Assembly (NCBI GenBank): GCA_031263985.1
Contig: JAISER010000056.1
Location: 1-38,880, forward strand
Direction: 5' to 3'
Source of the DNA: Clostridiales bacterium
GTDB taxonomy: Bacteria; Bacillota; Clostridia; Lachnospirales; JAISER01
DNA: 38,880 nucleotides
Shown: in pieces, positions 32,938-38,880 of the stretch
Layout of the letters: each line of letters opens with the position of its first letter
Numbering within the stretch: position 1 is the first letter of the stretch
Made by a program: the position numbers and the translations under genes
The notes under the pieces: generated by a model
Databases searched by the model: none
What the model saw: only the letters and a program-made list of their open reading frames with translations
What the model was told of the DNA's origin: nothing

Positions 32938-33351
32938 TTAACCGTTCAAATAAGCCGCGATTATCTCTTTAAGTCTCTCATCAAGACCGATCATCAGACC
33001 TCGGGTTTTTGAAACCGTCCCGATAGCGGTCGTTCCTTCCGCGTATTTTGAACCGCGTTCCCCCGTCACTATATGAGTGAACATAAGCTTGGCCACGACG
33101 GGAGGCTCTAATTTTGTTTTAATAAGTATCTTCGTGCCGTTCTTGATAGGCACGGTAAACTTGCATTTGGACTCCAGAACAGGAAAATATATGTCCTCGT
33201 TTTCGCAATACGCGTCAATAAGGCCCATTTGCCTGGATATGACGAACCTCGCGTCCTCAAACCATCGAAAATAATTCGAATTGTGGACGTGTCCGGATGC
33301 GTCGCATTCCCGGAACAACACAGTATGATTCAAAACATGCCATTTGTTCAT
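32938..33351 (-). CDS. Hotdog acyl-CoA/ACP thioesterase, YbgC/FadM type
   Basis: The 137-residue protein is a single 4HBT hotdog domain. The catalytic Asp is in RECDASGHVHNSNYFRWFEDAR, and strands and helix follow the normal order. Such enzymes hydrolyse acyl thioesters, or act as cyclases in a few polyketide pathways. GGAG lies three bases before the ATG. It is the first gene after the cluster promoter (33479-33507), with a leader of about 120 bases. Confidence 0.88.
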   Translation of the reverse strand: MNKWHVLNHTVLFRECDASGHVHNSNYFRWFEDARFVISRQMGLIDAYCENEDIYFPVLESKCKFTVPIKNGTKILIKTKLEPPVVAKLMFTHIVTGERGSKYAEGTTAIGTVSKTRGLMIGLDERLKEIIAAYLNG

Positions 33352-33478
33352 ATACTCCGGCTCTAACCGCGCCTTTTCTCCTTCAAATAATATTTGTTAA
33401 AAATAAACAAAGCGCAAAAATATTACAAATAAACTTATTTAATTTTCTTAATTAACCTAAAATCTCAAGCTTATTTAA

Positions 33479-33507
33479 ATTATACCATCCTCGATGGGAC
33501 TCGTCAA
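33479..33507 (-). promoter_or_regulatory. Consensus sigma-A promoter of the acyl-chain cluster
   Basis: On the minus strand TTGACG (33507-33502) is followed after 17 bases by TATAAT (33484-33479). Start of transcription would be near 33472. The leader to 33351 is AT-rich with repeated TTTATT/AATAAA words. No other equally good promoter was noticed within the cluster, so this one may drive all eleven genes. Confidence 0.8.
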
Positions 33508-33733
33508 GACCTGATTCGTCAATTTAACCCATTGCGCGACCGCAAACAAAATAATATGACATTTTTTAAATATCCGCGCGCGCCGTTTGATGTCAAATCA
33601 AAACAGTTTTTCCATATGTCGCCGTGAAACGCGCCTCTATTTGTATAATATTACTAATTCTTTCCGTAGCTTTAACGCTCCTGTCAACAAGCCCTTCGCG
33701 GCTCCGTCTCTCAACGCGGCGAGCGATCTCATA

Positions 33734-33964
33734 CTGAACTTAGTTTGAAACATCGCCAAACCGAGTGAGGATTTTTCGCGTTAGCCAGGCGCGAAAAAGA
33801 ATGTTCGGATTAGTAGTTTAGAGCCTGTTTAATATCTCCATTTCGCCTCTTTTCGGCTTATTAGACCTGTCCTGAAACATACTCCGGCTTCCGCGCTTGG
33901 CGAAAAATCATCGCAAAAATCCGCTGAAAGCGAGATTTTAGACATGCTCTCAGACTGAGTTCAA
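33734..33964. repeat. Composite repeat: repeat B enclosing an inverted repeat A
   Basis: Ends CTGAACTTAGTTTGA and, inverted, TTGAACTCAGTCTGA are flanked by TA on both sides. Inside, 33821-33950 is a reversed repeat A (GAGCCTGTTTAATATCTCC at one end, AGCGAGATTTTAGACATGCTC at the other) whose middle is replaced by unrelated bases. Repeat A has thus inserted into repeat B. The rest of the 33508-34052 gap shows no gene. Confidence 0.68.
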
Positions 33965-34052
33965 TATCAGCCGCGGTTCACATAAATGCGTCGCCGGAAA
34001 CCAAATTGATCCCTTTCTTACATTTATAGCAACGCGCGGCTAATTACACCTC

Positions 34053-34082
34053 TTGATGGATTAGGTTTGAATAATGTATAAT
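34053..34082 (+). promoter_or_regulatory. Sigma-A-type promoter for the phosphatase-kinase operon
   Basis: TTGATG (34053-34058) and TATAAT (34077-34082) are 18 bases apart. The transcript would start near 34089, about 70 bases before the ATG at 34160, which has AAAGGAGG ten bases upstream. Confidence 0.7.
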
Positions 34083-34159
34083 TGATATGAAAAACGTTCC
34101 CCATCTCCGGATCCTCCCGTTATTCCGCTAATTCCGCTAATAAAGGAGGCTTCTCCGCT

Positions 34160-35944
34160 ATGACCGATTACATAAAGAGCATAACGCGCCGCCATGTCTT
34201 AGAACGCTCCGGCGACGGCTCTTTTACGGGCGTCGCCATCGCCGCTCAAGGCAGAGGCCACGTCTCCGAAGGACTTCCGTGCGCCGACTACGGCGACGTC
34301 AAAGCTGTCGGCGAGTTTCTAGTCTTCGCCTTGTCCGACGGGCATTCAAGCTGTGCGAAGAGCGACTCCGGCGCGCTTTTCGCCGTCGAGTCCGTCTTTG
34401 AGCTTATAGACCGCTTCGTTCGGGCCGGCGTTTCGGAAATCGACCTTCTGCGCCTTTTCAAAAACAGAAGCGCTTACGCCGAATTGCTAAACATATGGAT
34501 TGGAAGAATACGCGACGCGGAAACTTCCGAGAAAATTTCATACGAAAACGACGTCCTCCTAGCGGCGCCTTACGGCGCCACGCTGCTCGCGGCGGTCGCT
34601 TGTCCGTCTTTCATCATATGCTTCGCGGTCGGCGACGGGGGATTTTTCCTTTTAAAAGACGACGCCGTCGTAAACATAATGAATTTTGAAACGATAGGCG
34701 ACGCCGCTCTCACTTCCATGTGCGATTTATCCGCCGACGAGTTTTTTTTCGCGGCGTACCCGCGAACGGAATACAACGGCTTGATGCTTATGAGCGACGG
34801 TCTTGAACAGCCTTGGAAACATACCGGCAGGTTCGAGAAAATAAACGAACTTCGTTCGAAGATAAAAGGCGCCGCTATGGACGCCTTGCTTTACGACTTT
34901 ATAACGAATCACGCGCACCCCATCGAAAGCGACGACGTTTCGCTCGTTTTCGGCGAATTTGAAAAGAAATCCGCCGACGCGATCACTATAGAAAACAACC
35001 GGCTCTTATTCACTTCAACATACCGACGTAAGTTCAAACAAAAAAACGCAGGCGGTCAGCTTGTGACGAAATACGTCGAGGGCGGCTTTCGACGCGCGCT
35101 TTCGCCAAAAACTATAATAAGCGCTGCGCTGAGGCTTTGCGACATCTTTCAACAGCTTGACGACGACGGCGTAGTCGTCGAAAGCTTTGACGAAGCCGCC
35201 GTGATCTACGACATAGATTCCGACGCGCTGTCCTTAGACCGGCGCTCCGTCGCGTCGCCGCCGCCTAACCTTATATTCACGAAACTTTATATGGAATACT
35301 ACGCGCCGCTCATATCCTCCGGCCAAAAAAACGACTTTTTCCTTTCGGCTCTTTTATACAAAACGCTTACGGGCGACGCTCTTCTCGGCGATATCGCGGC
35401 GTCCCGCGCCGATCATCTTCATCACCCGGAAAAACCTGGCTTTTTTGAAGACTTCATTACAAACTACAACGCCGCGCTGCGCGGCGAACCGTCCGAATGG
35501 CGCTCCCCGAGCGAATGGAAAGCCGAAATTTTAAGCGCGCTATGCGTATGCGGCGCCGGACTTTTCGACGGCGACGTTTGCGACCGGTGCGCGAAAACGC
35601 GGCTTGGCGCGGTGGAAGCGCGTTCAAACGGGGTTTCGGCTCCGCTCACGGCTTCGGAATACGATCCGTCCGTTTTCGGTCTTTCATCCGGAAACCGGCG
35701 GCTTTTCAAGACACTGTCCGGCGAGGACGCCGAAGGAAACTTTCGTCTCGCGCTTTTATTCCCGACCGAATGCTCCGTTTCAGCCCTGGACGGCGAAACA
35801 TGGCTTGAGGTGACGCGAAAAAACTCGACGGGTTCCGGCTATATCTTCGACATAACGCACAAGCGGGAAACCGTAAGAATAAACGGCCAAACGTTCGATT
35901 TCTTCGTACCCTCTCTCGCGGAAAGGACGGAGGCCAATGGCTAG
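34160..35944 (+). CDS. PP2C-like protein phosphatase with C-terminal Cys-rich and beta domains
   Basis: Residues about 20-265 are a PP2C_2-type metal-dependent Ser/Thr phosphatase. The metal-binding Asp is in FALSDGHSSC (Asp60, Gly61). ATLLAAV, CFAVGDGGFFLL and LMLMSDGLEQPW match later motifs. A helical region follows (about 330-470), then CVCGAGLFDGDVCDRC, likely a zinc ribbon (about 467-482), and a C-terminal beta domain. The ATG has AAAGGAGG upstream. It overlaps the kinase gene by eight bases, so phosphatase and kinase are made together and probably act on the same targets. The kinase has a similar Cys-rich plus beta C-terminus. Confidence 0.82.
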   Translation: MTDYIKSITRRHVLERSGDGSFTGVAIAAQGRGHVSEGLPCADYGDVKAVGEFLVFALSDGHSSCAKSDSGALFAVESVFELIDRFVRAGVSEIDLLRLFKNRSAYAELLNIWIGRIRDAETSEKISYENDVLLAAPYGATLLAAVACPSFIICFAVGDGGFFLLKDDAVVNIMNFETIGDAALTSMCDLSADEFFFAAYPRTEYNGLMLMSDGLEQPWKHTGRFEKINELRSKIKGAAMDALLYDFITNHAHPIESDDVSLVFGEFEKKSADAITIENNRLLFTSTYRRKFKQKNAGGQLVTKYVEGGFRRALSPKTIISAALRLCDIFQQLDDDGVVVESFDEAAVIYDIDSDALSLDRRSVASPPPNLIFTKLYMEYYAPLISSGQKNDFFLSALLYKTLTGDALLGDIAASRADHLHHPEKPGFFEDFITNYNAALRGEPSEWRSPSEWKAEILSALCVCGAGLFDGDVCDRCAKTRLGAVEARSNGVSAPLTASEYDPSVFGLSSGNRRLFKTLSGEDAEGNFRLALLFPTECSVSALDGETWLEVTRKNSTGSGYIFDITHKRETVRINGQTFDFFVPSLAERTEANG

Positions 35945-37295
35945 ATCAAGACTCGCGCCGCGCCAAGTTCTGCAAAGCTCAAAAAACTCTTACGCCATTA
36001 CGCAAGTTCTCAGCGAAACCGGCGGACAAGGCGGCATATACCTGGCGCGCGACCGGAACGGACAGAAGCGCGTAGTCAAGTGGTACTGGAAAAACGACCC
36101 GCTCCAGAAGCGCAATATAGAAAAAATGGCGCAAAACGGAGCGCCCGCGCAGCTTGAGGCGCTTTCCGGCGTAAAATTTCTATGGCCGCTCGATTACGTC
36201 GTAAACGAAAGCTCCTTCGGCTACATAATGGAATACGTGGACGCTTCCCAGCGTTACAATTATGAAAGCGTCGTCGTGCATGACAAAAAAGGCGGCGTAA
36301 TATGGGACCATCTTACGCTTTGCGAGATGTCGGCGCTGTTGCTTTCCGGCTTCAACGCGCTTCATTCGGCGGGTTATTGTTACATGGACGTAAGCCGCGA
36401 CAACATATCGTTCGGCCGTTCAGGAGACATAATCATCTTTGACCCCGACAACATACGCGTAAACGACCCCGACGCCCTCGACCCGGCTAAAAACGACAGC
36501 CCCGTCAGCGGCACGCCCGGTTTCATCGCGCCGGAAATACTCAATCGCGTAAACAACCCAAACACAAAAACGGACCTCTGGCAGCTTTCCGTTCTGCTCT
36601 TTCTTCTATGGGTAAAACATCACCCGCTCGACGGCGAACTCGCGCTTGACGACGACAAATACAACGACATAAACCTGCTTTGCAAAAATCCTAAATTCAT
36701 ATTCGACCCGAAACAAAAAGACAATTACGTCGGCGGCGATATGGACGACTTCGGCTATGTCAACGCGTGGTGGCGCATGACGCCCAAGCCTATGCGTGAC
36801 CTGTTCGTCCGCGCCTTTACGGACGGCCGCTCGCCGTCCGGACGCGTTTACGAATCCGTATGGGTAAACGCCATAAACGACGCGAAAGCCAACTACATAA
36901 AAAAATGCCCGTTCTGCGGCAAATACGCGTCTACATCATCGCCCTTCTGCTTTTGCTGCAAATCAAAGCTGTCCGCCGGCATATGTCTGCTTATCTTCGA
37001 AAACGGCAAACGCGTAAAAACGCTGCCTGTATCGGACGACGCCGTTTTTTCCGGCGGAGACCTGTCGCACATGCTTAAAGACGTGAAACGCTTCGCCACA
37101 GTCGCCTCTAACCCCAAAAAACCGTGGATAAAGGGGCTTTCCAATGAAACTTCACGTCCGTGGCTGTGCGAACGCCAAGACGGATCGCCGTTTACGGTGG
37201 CGAGCGGCGCGCGCATGACGCTAAAACATCGTAACAAGTTCTCTGTCTCGACTAAATACGGCGACGTCGGCGTTTGCGCTTATGATTTCGGCTAA
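35937..37295 (+). CDS. Atypical Ser/Thr protein kinase with zinc ribbon
   Basis: The Hanks-type fold spans about 20-325. It has a glycine loop ETGGQGGIYLA, Lys48 in VVKWYW, and a catalytic loop YMDVSRDNISF (Asp151, Asn156) where HRDLKPxN is usual. DPDN (Asp169) stands in place of DFG, and the APE motif is GTPGFIAPE. All catalytic residues are present despite the altered words, so it is probably active. After the kinase come CPFCGK and CFCCKSKL (about 327-346), a likely zinc ribbon, and a short beta domain. No membrane helix is seen, so it is cytoplasmic. It forms an operon with the PP2C gene and probably with the Hsp70-like gene 294 bases on. Confidence 0.85.
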   Translation: MARSRLAPRQVLQSSKNSYAITQVLSETGGQGGIYLARDRNGQKRVVKWYWKNDPLQKRNIEKMAQNGAPAQLEALSGVKFLWPLDYVVNESSFGYIMEYVDASQRYNYESVVVHDKKGGVIWDHLTLCEMSALLLSGFNALHSAGYCYMDVSRDNISFGRSGDIIIFDPDNIRVNDPDALDPAKNDSPVSGTPGFIAPEILNRVNNPNTKTDLWQLSVLLFLLWVKHHPLDGELALDDDKYNDINLLCKNPKFIFDPKQKDNYVGGDMDDFGYVNAWWRMTPKPMRDLFVRAFTDGRSPSGRVYESVWVNAINDAKANYIKKCPFCGKYASTSSPFCFCCKSKLSAGICLLIFENGKRVKTLPVSDDAVFSGGDLSHMLKDVKRFATVASNPKKPWIKGLSNETSRPWLCERQDGSPFTVASGARMTLKHRNKFSVSTKYGDVGVCAYDFG

Positions 37296-37382
37296 GAGCC
37301 TGTTCAAAAAAAAGTCTCCTCCAACCCTTATTCAAATTTCGAAACGCCGGCATATTTAAAAACAGCGTGAAGCGGACGTTTT

Positions 37383-37404
37383 AAAAGGGCCTGTCGCCCT
37401 TTTT
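37383..37404 (+). terminator. Rho-independent terminator after the kinase gene
   Basis: AAAAGGGC-CTGTC-GCCCTTTT forms a stem ending in a T-run. It lies about 90 bases after the kinase stop, so part of the transcription may end before the Hsp70-like gene. Confidence 0.65.
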
Positions 37405-37478
37405 ACAGAGTAAGCATGGACATCTCTCTCAATATTTTCCGAAAACTTCGCGAAGCGGTGTTTTTGGCGAAAGGGTTT

Positions 37479-37501
37479 CAAAAGGGACAATGTCCCTTTT
37501 G
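37479..37501 (+). terminator. Second stem-loop, terminator-like
   Basis: CAAAAGGGAC-AAT-GTCCCTTTTG is a perfect ten-base-pair hairpin with T residues in its 3' arm. With the one at 37383 it makes two tandem terminator-like hairpins in the gap 37296-37589, which holds no gene. A GAGCCTGTTCA fragment of a repeat A end lies at 37296. Confidence 0.5.
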
Positions 37502-37589
37502 CGAGGGGTTTTGATGGGCGCCGCCCCCAAATCTTTTATAGAAGACTCCCCTAAAACCCAATACGCGATAAGATAAAAGGACTGAAACT

Positions 37590-38880
37590 ATGCGACATAA
37601 AGTTTTAGGAATAGACTTCGGCACATGTTTTTCGTTTCCAGCCGTTATGATGAATGGCGAACCGCGCTCACTGTTGCCGTCGAAAATAAATGGCGGCGGC
37701 ATACCGTCCGTATTTTACTATGATAAAAAAATGGGCGAGCTGACTGGCGCGCGCGCCGAATCGCACGGCGCTCGAAACCCGTCGTGCATAGCGCGTGAAG
37801 TAAAGCTGCGCATAGGCGGAGCGCCATACTCGCTTGACGGCGAAACATACGGCGCGAGAGAGATATCCGCGAAAATACTCGCCGGAATAACCGCGCTGGC
37901 CAACGAGCAATTTGAAATAGAATTCCGCGAACCGCCCATTCACGACGCCGTAATAGCCGTCCCGGTAAAATTCGGCGACTTGGAACGCAAAATGATCCGC
38001 CTGGCGGCGGGCGTTCCGCGCATAGACGGCGGATCCGAGCTTAATATAAAGACATTTGTGCAAGAGCCTGTCGCGGCCGCTATCGATTACGGCGAAACGA
38101 TAAAAGCCGCGGAATACGCGCTTGTGTACGACTTGGGCGGCGGCACGTTCGACGCCGCTATAGTGGCCCGCACGCTCAACGAACGTCAGCCATACCGCGT
38201 TGTGGACTTCGACGACGCGGAAGTTGGCGGCAAAGACTTCGACGCCTTGTTTTTCGATCATTTATCCGAACGCTTCGCCGCCGAGCGCGGCATCGACATT
38301 TCTACGAACGAACGCGCGAAAAGCGACCTGTCAAAAGCCGCTCGAAACGTGAAGGAAGAATTGTCCGACACGCTCGAAACTGTGGCGGAAGTACAGTTCG
38401 GCGGCGTTTTTTACGAGATAACGGTAACGCGCGCCGAATTCGAGCGCGTCGTGAAGCCGCTTCTGGACAAAACCCTATACGTAGCCAAAAAACTCGCCGA
38501 ACGCAACGGTCTGTTGAATTCGCCGCGACTTCACGCCGTAATGGTCGGCGGAGGCTCGTATATGCCCTGCGCAAAAACCGGACTCGCTCAAGCGCTTGGA
38601 GCGAAAACTCGCGTTCACTTACACCGTCCGGACAAAGCCATAGCGTTCGGAGCCGCGCGTTTGGGCGAAAATATCGGCATAATATCTCAGCTCGCTCCAT
38701 ATTCGTACGGCATAGGCGTTTTTACCGACGGACACGACGAAATATCAAATCTTATATTCAAAAAAACCGCTCTGCCCGCGCGCACGGGCGTAAACGCGTT
38801 CGTCACCCGCGCCGACGGCATGACCGAACAGCGCGTTAAAGTGTACCAAAACTCTTCCCCTGACAAGCGCGTAAATATCT
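37590..38880 (+). CDS. Hsp70/DnaK-like protein, 3' end outside the window
   Basis: The first 430 residues are visible. The actin-like ATPase domain is clear: phosphate loop 1 VLGIDFGTCFS (residues 5-14), EPVAAAIDYGE, phosphate loop 2 YDLGGGTFDAAIV, and the adenosine motif VMVGGGSYMPC. Part of a substrate-binding-like region follows. AAGG lies nine bases before the ATG. The first phosphate loop has C where DnaK has T, and the sequence is clearly not housekeeping DnaK. Hsp70-like genes of this sort occur beside kinase and phosphatase genes in some bacterial signalling or stress operons, so it may be a partner or target of the PP2C-kinase pair. Downstream genes cannot be seen. Confidence 0.88.
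   Translation, partial: MRHKVLGIDFGTCFSFPAVMMNGEPRSLLPSKINGGGIPSVFYYDKKMGELTGARAESHGARNPSCIAREVKLRIGGAPYSLDGETYGAREISAKILAGITALANEQFEIEFREPPIHDAVIAVPVKFGDLERKMIRLAAGVPRIDGGSELNIKTFVQEPVAAAIDYGETIKAAEYALVYDLGGGTFDAAIVARTLNERQPYRVVDFDDAEVGGKDFDALFFDHLSERFAAERGIDISTNERAKSDLSKAARNVKEELSDTLETVAEVQFGGVFYEITVTRAEFERVVKPLLDKTLYVAKKLAERNGLLNSPRLHAVMVGGGSYMPCAKTGLAQALGAKTRVHLHRPDKAIAFGAARLGENIGIISQLAPYSYGIGVFTDGHDEISNLIFKKTALPARTGVNAFVTRADGMTEQRVKVYQNSSPDKRVNI

Noticed and set aside
37668-38261. 197-codon minus-strand ORF
   Set aside because: It lies fully antisense to the Hsp70-like gene, whose ATPase motifs are intact on the plus strand.
1-38880. CRISPR arrays, rRNA and tRNA genes
   Set aside because: No regularly spaced repeats, rRNA landmarks or tRNA cloverleaf with TTCGA-type arm were found in any gap.

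Overview
The window looks like a chromosomal piece of a motile, Gram-positive-type anaerobe, most likely a member of the Clostridia. This is inferred from the flhA-flhF-pilZ-cheC-cheD-fliA order, CheC/CheD chemotaxis, an LCP cell-envelope protein, AGGAGG-type ribosome binding sites, SLH-like surface proteins and frequent GTG/TTG starts. No rRNA, tRNA or CRISPR array was seen. The DNA is rich in small inverted-repeat elements and carries two decayed IS630-type insertion sequences.

Layout. (1) 1-2030: the 3' part of an LCP protein that appears to continue a BlaR1/M56-like membrane domain, then a decayed IS630 copy. (2) 2031-6334: two doubtful small ORFs; a membrane protein joining a catalytically degenerate DnaQ-like exonuclease domain to an FN3 domain; a structured non-coding stretch; and prs (PRPP synthetase). 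(3) 6335-12711: a motility/chemotaxis operon (flhA, flhF, a PilZ protein, cheC, cheD, a small membrane protein, fliA) with no flhG, and with a repeat relic at the flhF/pilZ junction. (4) 12712-14100: a nest of mobile DNA, in which a MITE lies inside an IS630 copy that itself lies inside an inverted MITE. (5) 14107-18803, minus strand: a GNAT acetyltransferase and two overlapping secreted FN3/SLH-like proteins, the second broken near its C-terminus by a pair of compensating frameshifts. (6) 19128-22150: two FAD-dependent oxidoreductases. (7) 22460-33351, minus strand: eleven co-directional genes behind one consensus promoter. They encode two hotdog thioesterases, FabD-, FabG- and FabZ-like enzymes, an ACP, a fused ketosynthase/chain-length-factor-like protein, a GcvT-like protein, an ABC-2 exporter pair and an Sfp-type phosphopantetheinyl transferase. 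(8) 34160-38880: a PP2C-like phosphatase overlapping an atypical Ser/Thr kinase, then the start of an Hsp70-like gene that runs off the window.

The most interesting system is the minus-strand cluster in (7). It holds the parts for making, modifying, releasing and exporting an acyl chain: priming (PPTase), loading (FabD), condensation (KS plus a Cys-less partner), ketoreduction (FabG), dehydration (FabZ), release (thioesterases) and export (ABC). No enoyl reductase was seen. By analogy with highly reducing type II polyketide synthases this suggests an unsaturated or polyene product. The GcvT-like protein and the charged low-complexity segments in several of these enzymes do not fit any standard pathway known to me.

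A second theme is how far the MITE-like repeats have entered genes. They interrupt both transposases at the same position, supply possible N-terminal codons of the PilZ protein, supply the stop codon of the GNAT gene, and form the leader and ribosome binding site of an oxidoreductase gene.
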